A DNA stretch of 47,630 nt from Candidatus Gastranaerophilales bacterium (GTDB lineage: Bacteria; Cyanobacteriota; Vampirovibrionia; Gastranaerophilales; Gastranaerophilaceae): assembly GCA_905234865.1 (NCBI GenBank), contig CAJOJE010000013.1:1-47630 (forward strand), given 5' to 3'. Shown in pieces: positions 34,346-42,317 of this stretch (the first letter of the stretch is position 1; each line of letters opens with the position of its first letter). The notes beneath the pieces are model-generated. The model did no database searches and was not told where the DNA came from. It saw nothing but the letters and a program-made list of their open reading frames with translations. Made by a program: the position numbers and the translations under genes.

Positions 34346-35105
34346 TTGAAATTATGTAATTCATATCTTGCGAAATTTTTGATTTTAATTCGGAAGCATT
34401 TCTTGCATATATCATTGCACTGTTTTTTACAACGTTTATAAAATCGTCTTCTTCAATTTTTTTTGAGGTAAAAAGATGATATGAACCGCAAGACAAAAGT
34501 TTTTTATTAAATTTTTCCGCAATAAAATTGAGTGTTTTTTTAGAATAAAAACTTATATGCTGACCGCTTTCAGGCGCATAATACCACCATAAATTCAAAG
34601 CCGGAGGGGGCGCTTCAAAAATTTCTTCCGATATTAAAAGATTATCCGCTATATTAAATATTTCATCTAACTCAACAAAAGGAAAGGAGAGATGTTCTAA
34701 AACTTCAAAAGCCGTAACAAGCTCGATTTTGTGGCTTTTTTGATATTCAAACCCGATAGAAAAAAGATTTTTAGCATATTTATCATGCCAAACGAAGTCA
34801 AAGCCTATATCACGCATTAAGCGTGTCAAAACTCCGTATCCGCCGCCATAGTCAAGAAATTTGGCATTTATATCAAAAAAAGACAAAATTATTGCCGCAA
34901 CCAAAACGGAATTATTCAAATTTCTTTTCATAACTCCCGTATCTTGTGCTGCAATTGCTGTTGAATAAGCTATATCAAGCCAAGTCGGATTTTGAATTTG
35001 AAGAAATTCGCAATTCGGACAAAAATAATAATCGGTGTCAAATTTTGATAAAATTTTTCCCGAAAAAACTTTATGAACGTCGCCATTGCACAGTTTGCAC
35101 TTCAT
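34332..35105 (-). CDS. Class I SAM-dependent methyltransferase with N-terminal zinc finger
   Basis: A 257-residue protein. C3, C6, C29 and C32 form a zinc-ribbon-like start (CKLC...CPNC). The SAM-binding motif I is KFLDYGGGYGV (D85 to G91). The later EVLEHLSFPF motif and the QHISFYSKKTLNFIAEKF segment are typical of the Methyltransf_23 group, whose members act on small molecules, glycans or quinones. Its start is two bases after the stop of the DNA methyltransferase gene, so both are translated from one transcript. The substrate cannot be told from sequence. Confidence 0.8.
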   Translation of the reverse strand: MKCKLCNGDVHKVFSGKILSKFDTDYYFCPNCEFLQIQNPTWLDIAYSTAIAAQDTGVMKRNLNNSVLVAAIILSFFDINAKFLDYGGGYGVLTRLMRDIGFDFVWHDKYAKNLFSIGFEYQKSHKIELVTAFEVLEHLSFPFVELDEIFNIADNLLISEEIFEAPPPALNLWWYYAPESGQHISFYSKKTLNFIAEKFNKKLLSCGSYHLFTSKKIEEDDFINVVKNSAMIYARNASELKSKISQDMNYIISKNKK

Positions 35106-35107
35106 TT

Positions 35108-35971
35108 TCAGCCTTTAACAAATGTCATAATGTATTCATGTTCAAAAATGTTAAAACCGCCTGCAAGCGCTCTGTATCTCCACAGATTAGCGGTTTTTCC
35201 TTTTGCTTTTTCATTACCGGTTATGTTTTTTACAATAATTGCTTTTGTTATAAAACCGACTTTTTCCATTCTTTTCATACATTCAAACCCTAAAGGAACA
35301 ACTCTTGAGTTTTTGTATTCATCACCGATTATAAGGGCTGCGTATCTGTCTTTTTCAAGAAGGTCATAAGCATTTTTTGCAACTTTTTCAAACAAATCGT
35401 AAAATTCTTCCGTTGAGGAACAGTTCGATAAATCTTCTTTTTTATCGGAAAATTTAATTATATCATCGTACGGCGGATGAAGAACAACAAACTGCGCTTG
35501 TTTTTTACCCATAATTTCAAGTCTTGCTTTGACTTTTTCTTTTGCAATTTCGGTTGTAGAATCGGCACAAATAATATTAACCGAAGTTACAAGCTCTTTT
35601 TGGGTAAATTTTTCCGCAACATATTTTGTCATTTCTTCCTTTAATTCTACACCTATGCACCTTCTGTTCATATTAAGAGCTTCAATGCCTGAAGTGCCCG
35701 AACCGAAAAAGAAATCCAAAATTACATCATTTTGTTTTGTGTATCTTTCAAATAATTGAGTTGCTATTTGAGGTATATAATTACCATGATAATCATAACT
35801 GTGTCCGTTTGTTTTATCACGAGAAGCAAACTCCCAAAGAGAACCTGTTTTAATATGAGAATAAACTCTCCAATTTTTTAAGTCTATATCATTGTATTTT
35901 GTTGTTTTCGGCTTTTGGACCACCCTTAATTCAGGCAGCTTAATGTCCTGTTTAACTGATTTTTTTGGCAT
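35108..35971 (-). CDS. Probable DNA methyltransferase (amino-MTase fold, HPPY motif)
   Basis: A 287-residue protein with the two main motifs of N6-adenine/N4-cytosine DNA methyltransferases: SAM-binding motif I DFFFGSGTSGIEA (86-98) and catalytic motif IV at 165-168. The catalytic motif reads HPPY where DPPY, NPPY or SPPY is usual. RRCIGVELKEEM (motif II) lies after motif I, and the end NLWRYRALAGGFNIFEHEYI is not assigned. No restriction endonuclease lies next to it, so it may be an orphan enzyme marking DNA for regulation, or a remnant of a phage or a restriction system. An RNA or other substrate is not excluded. It leads a two-gene operon with a SAM methyltransferase. Confidence 0.7.
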   Translation of the reverse strand: MPKKSVKQDIKLPELRVVQKPKTTKYNDIDLKNWRVYSHIKTGSLWEFASRDKTNGHSYDYHGNYIPQIATQLFERYTKQNDVILDFFFGSGTSGIEALNMNRRCIGVELKEEMTKYVAEKFTQKELVTSVNIICADSTTEIAKEKVKARLEIMGKKQAQFVVLHPPYDDIIKFSDKKEDLSNCSSTEEFYDLFEKVAKNAYDLLEKDRYAALIIGDEYKNSRVVPLGFECMKRMEKVGFITKAIIVKNITGNEKAKGKTANLWRYRALAGGFNIFEHEYIMTFVKG

Positions 35972-36083
35972 ATACTACATTACTCCCTAATCAAAGTTAG
36001 AGTGTACATTATTCATGAGAAAATCAAATCATTCTTAAAGAGGAAAAAAATAAAATATACACCATTTAAACTATAATTTAAAA

Positions 36084-36200
36084 AAATCCTAAAGTTATTT
36101 TTAAATGTGCCGTTAAGAATAACATAAGTTAATTTGAAGGAAACTTCAAATTTAACCTCCTCCCCAAGTCTGGTAGCCGCAATTTTAGCGGCTTTTTTTT
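36084..36200 (+). ncRNA. Candidate small RNA with Yfr1-like architecture
   Basis: Two hairpins flank an unpaired pyrimidine-rich stretch. Hairpin 1 (36128-36156) has a 12-bp stem with one bulge and a GAAA tetraloop. The unpaired part (36157-36174) contains CTCCTCCCC, complementary to Shine-Dalgarno sequences. Hairpin 2 (AGCCGC 36175-36180 with GCGGCT 36088-36093 counted from 36000, i.e. the arm at 36188-36193) is followed by eight Ts. TATAAT at 36072-36077 would start the RNA near 36084, but there is no -35 box. Cyanobacterial Yfr1 has the same layout, with ACUCCUCACAC between two hairpins. Homology is not proven. Confidence 0.5.
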
Positions 36201-36274
36201 ATTCATTTTTTTATAAAAAAATTGTAAAGATTAGTTAATATATATTTTATATATATGTTATATATAATTTCAAC

Positions 36275-36391
36275 GTGGAATAATATAATTGGTTAGTTCT
36301 TCTCTTTTCCACTCCTTCCTCCATTATATACTAAATTTAAAGCGATGTTCAGACTTGCTCCAATCGGTCTTGAATTTATCGCTCTTTTTTT
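36275..36391 (+). ncRNA. Second candidate small RNA with long terminator hairpin
   Basis: AGCGAT (36341-36346) pairs with ATCGCT (36378-36383), and the inner TTCAGAC pairs with GTCTTGAA with one bulge; a C and seven Ts follow. Upstream is a pyrimidine-rich stretch (CCACTCCTTCCTCC, 36309-36323). TATAAT at 36263-36268 would place the start near 36275. No ORF of note lies inside. Confidence 0.45.
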
Positions 36392-36441
36392 ATGAAAATA
36401 ACCTCAACTGCATTAAAATCGGAATTTTTAAAATACATATA

Positions 36442-37662
36442 CTATTGTCTGCATAGCGTATACATCGCAGAGGCAGAACCCGTTGCGTATCTTTTTAGTT
36501 CATGCATCGTTACTTGATTTGTTCCAAAATTATAATAAAAAGCACCTATGTTATCATAACTTTCTTCGCCGGTTCCATACTTGTCCAAACTTTCTTCGCC
36601 CATCCATACCTTAAAACCCGGCTCAGGCAACCCGTAAGCAGTAGCGGTACCTGTATTGTATTGTAAATTATAATATGAAACACCGATAGCCTTTGACGAT
36701 GTTGAAGCGGATGAAGTGTTATAAAGAGCATTAATAAGCTCTATTAAATCATTTCTGCTTATCATTTTGTTGACTCCGCCGCATGCTGCAGCTGCTCCTG
36801 CCCAGTAGTCGTCTTTGTTATCAAAATTAAAGCAGCCTTTTATTCCCAAAGAATCCTTTTGCGCTTCGCATTGTGCATAAGTTAAAGGAGAAGGCACAAT
36901 GGCGCTTGAATAACATTTTCCGCCAATTGAAACGGCACATGTGGAACCCAATTTTGTAACATTTAAAAGAAATACATCTTTTCCTATTTTATTCGGTCCT
37001 TTTTCTCCGTTTACATCGTAAATTCCCGATATGCAGGATGTAACGGCACTTGTTAAGGGCTTACCGTCACTATATATCCAGGGGTATATCTCTCTTACCC
37101 TTCTTGTATTACTTATCATGGGGCAATTTGTATTAAAAACAAGAAGCCAATCAACGCCTTCTTTAGTTGTAAAAGAAACAGGGTATGAAGTGTACGCATG
37201 AGTACTATCGCTCAGGGAGTTAAAAAATGTACCGTTTGAAATACTTGAAATTTTTACCTCTTTATTATCCGCAGTCTTAAATTTTTGAGCGGTATAACAA
37301 CTCATATACTGTGACAAATTTGTCGTGGGACCGCCTGCGTTGTACGAGCCCGACAACCCGGTACTTGTCCCGCAATATCTTGTCATTTGAATATTTTTGT
37401 TAAGAAAAAGATTGAAAAACGTATTTGATGAACTGGCGGAAGAACCTACGTATGTGTAAGCAGAACTGGTATTAAGCAGGCCGATTTCAAGGGCTTTTGT
37501 TAATTTTGAAAGAGCCATTTGCTGTTTATTTTTATTTATCTTATCTTGAGTTCCTTGAACAATAACGGAAGTTGCATACATGGCAATTATGCCTATGACA
37601 GCGAGTGTCGTAAGCACTTCAGGCAATGTAAAAGCATTTTTTTTATTTTTAAAATTTAACAT
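36442..37662 (-). CDS. Prepilin-like protein with large extracellular domain
   Basis: A 406-residue protein with a type IV prepilin start: a short basic leader (NFKNKKNA), cleavage expected between A10 and F11, Glu at +5 (E15), and the hydrophobic helix VLTTLAVIGIIAMYATSVIV. The -1 residue is Ala where Gly is standard. The rest is a Cys-, Ser- and Asn-rich secreted domain with the family block CISGIYDVNGEKGPNKIGKD and an ACGGVNKMISRNDLIEL segment. It would be exported by a type II/IV pilus-type system and may form a pseudopilus or be held at the surface. It lies 19 bases after a paralog and is probably cotranscribed with it. The partner function is unknown. Confidence 0.8.
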   Translation of the reverse strand: MLNFKNKKNAFTLPEVLTTLAVIGIIAMYATSVIVQGTQDKINKNKQQMALSKLTKALEIGLLNTSSAYTYVGSSASSSNTFFNLFLNKNIQMTRYCGTSTGLSGSYNAGGPTTNLSQYMSCYTAQKFKTADNKEVKISSISNGTFFNSLSDSTHAYTSYPVSFTTKEGVDWLLVFNTNCPMISNTRRVREIYPWIYSDGKPLTSAVTSCISGIYDVNGEKGPNKIGKDVFLLNVTKLGSTCAVSIGGKCYSSAIVPSPLTYAQCEAQKDSLGIKGCFNFDNKDDYWAGAAAACGGVNKMISRNDLIELINALYNTSSASTSSKAIGVSYYNLQYNTGTATAYGLPEPGFKVWMGEESLDKYGTGEESYDNIGAFYYNFGTNQVTMHELKRYATGSASAMYTLCRQ

Positions 37663-37681
37663 TTATACCCGCTTTTTATTT

Positions 37682-38854
37682 CTATATTTTACATACACAG
37701 TATGCGGCACTTTTTGCGTTCCTGTTTGTTACATAATATACGGATTTCGTCGATTCAAAAGTTCTGGCGTATGAACACCTGCCCGTATAATTGCAAGTAT
37801 ACTGAATAGCGGGCGCCTCTTCATTTGTCCAAAGTACAAAAGGAAGGGAAGGGAACCCGTGAGATTCGGGGCGGCCGGACGTGTAATGACCGTTTGTTGT
37901 GCTATAATTACCGTCAGCGAGTCTGTCCCAACTTGAATCGTCATAACCGTAAAAATATCTGAATATTTTAAGCGTATCGGATTTGGTCAATACATGCGAA
38001 GTACCGCCGCATTCTTTAACACATCCTGCCCAATAATCATTGGTATTATAATCATAGCCCCAAGCACAAGCATCTTCACCCTCTGCAACCTCGTCTGCTT
38101 TTTTACACATGCAGTCGGATATACCTAATTCACCTTTTCTGTCTATACATTCCTGCGTGGTAACGGGAGAAGCATAAAAGGGTGCTCCGATACACAACCC
38201 CATTTCAGAAAACGCACAAGTCGTTGTTCCTAAACCGTTAGCATTAAAATAAACAACATCATGATTTACTCTGCCCGGGCCCCTTGAACCGTTAGCGTCA
38301 ATTATCCCCGTAAGACAAGTTGCGGCTTCATTTAAAACAGGCTCCTCGCCGTTCATAATCCAAGAAAAAATTTGCGGTCTGAGCTTTTTGCATTGGGTAT
38401 TGAAATTGAGTATCATATTGGTACCGTCAAGAAAAGAAACACCCATAACGGAAGAAGAATAGTCGCTTCCGCTCATATGGAATTTTCTAAAATCATACCC
38501 GTCTCTTAAATTTCTGATATCGTACGTATTTCCGCTATCATCAACCTGTATGACGGGTTTTCCCGTCCAACAGTCCGTTATATTGCTTCTTGTACATACT
38601 TTATTTATTGCTATATATTTTTTAAATTCATTAATAAATGCTTCCGTTGACGCATAAGGCTTCATTTTGCCTTGTAAAGCCATAACTTCGCATGCCTGAG
38701 ATACTTTATGTTTAGCCGTATTTGCCTGCGTCAAACTCAATTTTTTATTAACGTTTACATTTACGGAAGAAATCGCAAGAACAGCGGCAACTCCGACGAT
38801 ACCGAGAGTTGTTAATATTTCAGCTAAAGAGAAAGCATTTTTAAAATTTATCAT
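37682..38854 (-). CDS. Prepilin-like protein with large extracellular domain (paralog)
   Basis: A 390-residue protein of the same family. The leader is MINFKNA with cleavage expected between A7 and F8, Glu at +5 (E12), and the helix ILTTLGIVGVAAVLAISSV. The secreted part has at least fourteen Cys, the block CLTGIIDANGSRGPGRVNHD, DYWAGCVKECGG and a C-terminal YCVCKI. Many cysteines imply disulfide bonds and hence export. The SD is weak. A promoter with TTGAAT/TAAGAT just upstream separates it from prfA. Sequence identity to the downstream paralog is low apart from these blocks, so the pair is not a recent duplicate. Confidence 0.8.
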   Translation of the reverse strand: MINFKNAFSLAEILTTLGIVGVAAVLAISSVNVNVNKKLSLTQANTAKHKVSQACEVMALQGKMKPYASTEAFINEFKKYIAINKVCTRSNITDCWTGKPVIQVDDSGNTYDIRNLRDGYDFRKFHMSGSDYSSSVMGVSFLDGTNMILNFNTQCKKLRPQIFSWIMNGEEPVLNEAATCLTGIIDANGSRGPGRVNHDVVYFNANGLGTTTCAFSEMGLCIGAPFYASPVTTQECIDRKGELGISDCMCKKADEVAEGEDACAWGYDYNTNDYWAGCVKECGGTSHVLTKSDTLKIFRYFYGYDDSSWDRLADGNYSTTNGHYTSGRPESHGFPSLPFVLWTNEEAPAIQYTCNYTGRCSYARTFESTKSVYYVTNRNAKSAAYCVCKI

Positions 38855-38877
38855 TTCGTATTATCCCGACATTTATA

Positions 38878-38906
38878 ATCTTATCATTTTTAGAGCCTAA
38901 ATTCAA
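38878..38906 (-). promoter_or_regulatory. Promoter of the prepilin-like pair
   Basis: TTGAAT (38901-38906) and TAAGAT (38878-38883) on the minus strand have a 17-base spacer. The predicted start is near 38871, 17 bases before the ATG. Confidence 0.5.
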
Positions 38907-38913
38907 GATAACA

Positions 38914-39993
38914 TCAAATGCTTGCAAGCTTTTCAAGTTTTAACTTCTGGTCATATTCAATTAAGAGTTTAATAAGTTCATCCAATTCCCCTTCAATTAC
39001 CGTCCAAACATTTAGATTATGGTTAATTCTGTGGTCGGTTAATCTTCCTTGAGGAAAATTATACGTTCTTATCCTCTCGCTTCTATCGCCCGTTCCTACT
39101 TGCGAACGTCTTAAATCCGTTACTTCCTGCATTTGTTTTTGAACTTCGATATCGTACAATTTGGCTTTTAAAATTTGAAGTGCTCTTTCCTTGTTTTGCA
39201 ATTGAGAACGTTCTTCCGTACAAAAAATCATTATTCCCGTCGGTTTATGAAAAACTCTTGCCGCAGTTTCAACTTTATTAACGTTTTGACCGCCTGCACC
39301 ACCCGATCTTGCGGTTGTAATTTCAATATCATTCATATTAAGTTCAATTTCAACATCGTCAACTTCGGGCATAACGGCAACCGTTGCCGTTGATGTATGT
39401 ACTCTGCCTTGAGATTCCGTTTGAGGAACCCTTTGAACTCTGTGTACTCCGGATTCGTACTTTAATTGAGAATAAACATTTTCTCCCTTAACCGAAATTA
39501 CGACTTCCGACACTCCGCCCGCTTCGCATTCGTTAATTGAAAGAACTTTGGTCTGCCAGCCTTTATTATTGGCAAACTTCATATACATTCTCATAAGATC
39601 GCCCGCAAAAATATTTGCCTCATCTCCGCCTGCACCGCCTCTTATTTCAAGCATAATATCTTTATCATCCATAGGGTCTTTCGGAAGAAGTAAAACTTTC
39701 ATTTTTTCTTCATAGACGGGAATTTTGGCTTCATTATTTTGAATTTCGTTATTCAGATATTCTCTCATGGAAGAATCTTTTTCGCCATGAAGCATTTCTT
39801 TTGCTTCTTTTATGGCATCTTGTGCTTCTTTATAAGCATTATAAGTATTAACGGTTTCTTCCATTGCCTTTCTTTGTTTTGAAAGTTCTTTGAATTTCTC
39901 GTAATCGTTTACCGTAGCGGGGTCAGACAATTTTAACCCCAGTTCAATATATTTTTGTTCTATTTCCTTAATTTTATCTATCATATCATTCAT
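38914..39993 (-). CDS. prfA: Peptide chain release factor 1
   Basis: RF1 reads UAA and UAG stop codons and triggers peptide release. The recognition tripeptide is PQT (190-192, in [14 protein letters not shown]) and the catalytic GGQ is at 234-236 ([11 protein letters not shown]). [20 protein letters not shown] completes the signature. At 359 residues it is full length. Its start overlaps the end of thyX. In cyanobacteria prfA usually follows rpmE in the rpsI group; here thyX and a terminator come between. Confidence 0.96.
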   Translation of the reverse strand: MNDMIDKIKEIEQKYIELGLKLSDPATVNDYEKFKELSKQRKAMEETVNTYNAYKEAQDAIKEAKEMLHGEKDSSMREYLNNEIQNNEAKIPVYEEKMKVLLLPKDPMDDKDIMLEIRGGAGGDEANIFAGDLMRMYMKFANNKGWQTKVLSINECEAGGVSEVVISVKGENVYSQLKYESGVHRVQRVPQTESQGRVHTSTATVAVMPEVDDVEIELNMNDIEITTARSGGAGGQNVNKVETAARVFHKPTGIMIFCTEERSQLQNKERALQILKAKLYDIEVQKQMQEVTDLRRSQVGTGDRSERIRTYNFPQGRLTDHRINHNLNVWTVIEGELDELIKLLIEYDQKLKLEKLASI

Positions 39994-40702
39994 TGGTGTT
40001 TCCGCCTAAAATTTCCTGTTTAGTCTTTTTTCTTCCGCAAGTTTTATCTTCGTCGCAGTATCCTAATCTTTCACATTTCGGAACAAGGTATTCTTTAAGC
40101 CAAGGTTCTTTTGATATAACCTCTTTTACCATCTCGCACACAAGGCACCTTATTTCATATTGTGCTCTGGCGCATAATCTTAAATTTGCAAGATGTATGA
40201 GTTCCCTTAAATTTAAACTTGCAACCATTGAGCTTGATGTTGCGTTTGGCAAAATACTTCTTGCATCTTCCGCTTTTATTCCCGCCTCAATAAATTCAGA
40301 ATATAAATTTGACGTTTGTAAAATAAAATCCTCAAATTTTTTCTTTAAGACAGGGTTATTTTCGATTGATTTCGGCATTATATAATCAATTTCGCCTTTT
40401 TCCGTCACATATCTTTGAGATTTTTGCGAAAAACTCATGTGACGATGGCGAACCAATTGGTGCGTGCAAGCTCTTGAAACGTTTTGAATAACAAAAGAAA
40501 GCTGAATATGCTCAATTGTGGAATAATGCCCCGAGCCTATAACTTTTTTAATAAGCGAGAGCATTTTTTGTTCATCGGGAGCATTTAAGAAATTATCATA
40601 AGGTAATTTTGCGCTGTAACAAGTCCTGCAAGCGGTATAAATTACTTTTAACAAGTTTTCAGGAATTGAAATTAGCTTAACCGAAAGTTTCTGATTTCCC
40701 AT
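39986..40702 (-). CDS. thyX: Flavin-dependent thymidylate synthase
   Basis: ThyX makes dTMP from dUMP with FAD, NADPH and methylene-tetrahydrofolate. The ThyX motif RHRxxSxxxxSxRY is at 85-98 ([14 protein letters not shown]), with [13 protein letters not shown] before it. The C-terminal part has the [19 protein letters not shown] helix and ends in a Cys-containing tail ([17 protein letters not shown]) seen in some ThyX proteins. Length 238. It overlaps prfA by 8 bases, so the two are cotranscribed. Confidence 0.95.
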   Translation of the reverse strand: MGNQKLSVKLISIPENLLKVIYTACRTCYSAKLPYDNFLNAPDEQKMLSLIKKVIGSGHYSTIEHIQLSFVIQNVSRACTHQLVRHRHMSFSQKSQRYVTEKGEIDYIMPKSIENNPVLKKKFEDFILQTSNLYSEFIEAGIKAEDARSILPNATSSSMVASLNLRELIHLANLRLCARAQYEIRCLVCEMVKEVISKEPWLKEYLVPKCERLGYCDEDKTCGRKKTKQEILGGNTNE

Positions 40703-40724
40703 TTTACCCCCTCCTTAGATAAGT

Positions 40725-40759
40725 AAAAAAAGCGGACGCAAAAAGACATCCGCTTTTTT
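40725..40759. terminator. Terminator between rpmE and thyX
   Basis: AAAAAAGCGGA and TCCGCTTTTTT arms form a long stem with a 12-nt loop and T-runs on both strands. It separates rpmE from thyX-prfA. Confidence 0.8.
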
Positions 40760-40772
40760 GTTTTGTAATCTT

Positions 40773-40973
40773 TTATTTGTTTTCGTAACGTTTTTTAAAT
40801 CTTTCAACTCTTCCTTCGGAGTCTAGGATTTTTTGATTACCCGTAAAGAACGGATGACAAGCATTACAAATTTCAACCGTTATATTATCTTCAACGGAAC
40901 CTGTTTCAATTTCGTTCCCGCAAACGCATTTAATTGTTGTTTTTTTATAATCGGGATGTATTCCTTCTTTCAT
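40773..40973 (-). CDS. rpmE: 50S ribosomal protein L31, zinc-binding type
   Basis: bL31 bridges the two subunits at the central protuberance. The 66 residues have zinc ligands C16, C18, C36 and C39 (CVCGN, then [10 protein letters not shown]), and the C-terminus [10 protein letters not shown] is typical. It is the zinc-containing (C+) type, which some bacteria replace with a zinc-free form under zinc limitation. It is monocistronic, with its own terminator. Confidence 0.96.
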   Translation of the reverse strand: MKEGIHPDYKKTTIKCVCGNEIETGSVEDNITVEICNACHPFFTGNQKILDSEGRVERFKKRYENK

Positions 40974-41124
40974 TTTTATGTCCTTTTCCTTAAAGTTATT
41001 GTCACTATATCGGATTATACCCGATAAAGATTTAATTTCAAGTATATGTAAATTTCACTTATTATTTTTAATTTAATGTAACGTTATATTAACTTAATAT
41101 ATACACAAGCTCCTTTATAAAATT

Positions 41125-41154
41125 TTGACGTTATAAAATAAAAACGCATACTAT
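41125..41154 (+). promoter_or_regulatory. Promoter of the first NFKG protein
   Basis: TTGACG (41125-41130) and TACTAT (41149-41154) with an 18-base spacer. The CGCATACTAT block recurs at 41731-41740 before the paralog. Confidence 0.5.
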
Positions 41155-41181
41155 AAGCACGAGATAAAAGGAGAATTTTTT

Positions 41182-41598
41182 ATGCAAATATCACCAATAA
41201 CAAACAATAACACGAATTTTAAAGGCATGTGGGGCGAAACAACCTACATGGAAGGAACCGATAATGCCAATATGGTAGATTATTACTGGACAATAAGAAA
41301 ATATTACCCGTATAAAGATGAAACAAAAGAAGAAATTAAAAAAGTAGAAGAAAAATACAGCAAATACGATGTCTCCCCCGAACATCCCAATTGGGATCAA
41401 TACCAAACATTGTATGAGGAAGACGTTAGAGTTCAAGAACCTTTAGATTTTACAAAAGTTGATTATTATAACGCTATGGCAACAAAATATGAAATCTTAT
41501 TAAAGCAAGACGTATCAAAAGAAGCAAGGGAACAATCGGAATCAATTTTAAAAACGGTTGAAGAAAAGAATTTAACCACAGAACCTAAAAAAGAATAG
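41182..41598 (+). CDS. NFKG-tag protein, first of tandem pair
   Basis: A 138-residue, highly charged protein with no signal peptide or membrane segment. Near the start is NTNFKGMWGE (residues 10-19). The following region matches the next gene: YYPYKDETKEEIKK, QEPLDFTKVDYYNAMATKYE and SILKTVEEKNLTTEPKK. The function is unknown. AAAGGAG lies at good spacing and a promoter is visible. The N-terminal tag, here and in the paralog, suggests a sorting or partner-binding signal, which is inference. Composition and codon use look like its neighbours, so recent transfer is not suggested. Confidence 0.75.
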   Translation: MQISPITNNNTNFKGMWGETTYMEGTDNANMVDYYWTIRKYYPYKDETKEEIKKVEEKYSKYDVSPEHPNWDQYQTLYEEDVRVQEPLDFTKVDYYNAMATKYEILLKQDVSKEAREQSESILKTVEEKNLTTEPKKE

Positions 41599-41629
41599 TT
41601 ACCGATTAACTTTTTTAAATTTTGAATTT

Positions 41630-41670
41630 AACCCTAATGTCTGTTTTATAAAGATATTAGGGTTATTTTT
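41630..41670 (+). terminator. Terminator between the NFKG genes
   Basis: AACCCTAAT (41630-41638) pairs with ATTAGGGTT (41656-41664), followed by ATTTTTATTTT. The two paralogs are therefore separate units. Confidence 0.75.
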
Positions 41671-41713
41671 ATTTTAAATTTTCATGCTTTTAATTAGCAA
41701 CTTTTTTTATTCT

Positions 41714-41740
41714 CGGGTTTTATATAAACCCGCATACTAT
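41714..41740 (+). promoter_or_regulatory. Hairpin and -10 box before the second NFKG gene
   Basis: CGGGTTT-TATAT-AAACCCG (41714-41732) is a perfect palindrome, followed by CATACTAT whose TACTAT (41735-41740) is a likely -10. The hairpin overlaps the place of the -35 box and may be an operator. Confidence 0.4.
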
Positions 41741-41772
41741 TTACTCCAATATCAGAAAGGAAACAAGAGATA

Positions 41773-42240
41773 ATGCAGATTTCAAATGTGCAGAATTTTA
41801 CAGCCCAAAATTTTAAAGGTTTATGGGGCAATTCACATTTAAGAGAATACTCGGACGACAGATCGATGATTGATTCAATATCAACGACAATTGATTATTA
41901 CCCCTTTAAAGACGAGAAAGAAGAAAATATAGAAAAAACAAAAAGAGAATATATATTAGATGAAATTTCGCCTAAAGTTCCAAATTCTGACGAATACCGA
42001 TTAAAAAGAACCCAAAAAGTAAACGTTCAAAAACCTTTGGATTTTACGGAAACGGAATACTATAAAGCTCAGGCGACAAGATATCAGATTTTAATTAAAA
42101 AAGAAATTCCCGAAGAAACAAAAAAGCAGACAGAACCCGTTATAAAAACGGTTGATAAAATGAATTTAACGGAAAAACCGAAAAACCCGAGGTCAATATA
42201 CGGCTGCAACATAATTTTAACAAGACATAAAGAAAATTAA
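41773..42240 (+). CDS. NFKG-tag protein, second of tandem pair
   Basis: A 155-residue paralog of the preceding gene. It starts MQIS like its neighbour and has QNFKGLWGNS at about 12-21. Shared blocks are DYYPFKDEKEENIEKTKREY, QKPLDFTETEYYKAQATRYQ and VIKTVDKMNLTEKPK. It has a C-terminal extension of about 15 residues (IYGCNIILTRHKEN). The SD is AGAAAGG. The identical start, tag, order of blocks and promoter box point to tandem duplication followed by divergence. The function is unknown. Confidence 0.75.
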   Translation: MQISNVQNFTAQNFKGLWGNSHLREYSDDRSMIDSISTTIDYYPFKDEKEENIEKTKREYILDEISPKVPNSDEYRLKRTQKVNVQKPLDFTETEYYKAQATRYQILIKKEIPEETKKQTEPVIKTVDKMNLTEKPKNPRSIYGCNIILTRHKEN

Positions 42241-42317
42241 TCATAAATATGATATAATCAAAAATAAAGGTTTATTATATGAAAAAGATTTTTATATATT
42301 TATATAAGTATATAAAG

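Larger units (their letters stand above)
35972..36441. other. Long intergenic region with two candidate small RNAs
   Basis: 470 bases with no ORF. On the plus strand it holds two intrinsic terminators (36175-36200 and 36341-36391), each preceded by a C/T-rich unpaired stretch and a TATAAT box. Neither terminator is on the strand of the flanking minus-strand genes. See the two ncRNA entries. Confidence 0.6.
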
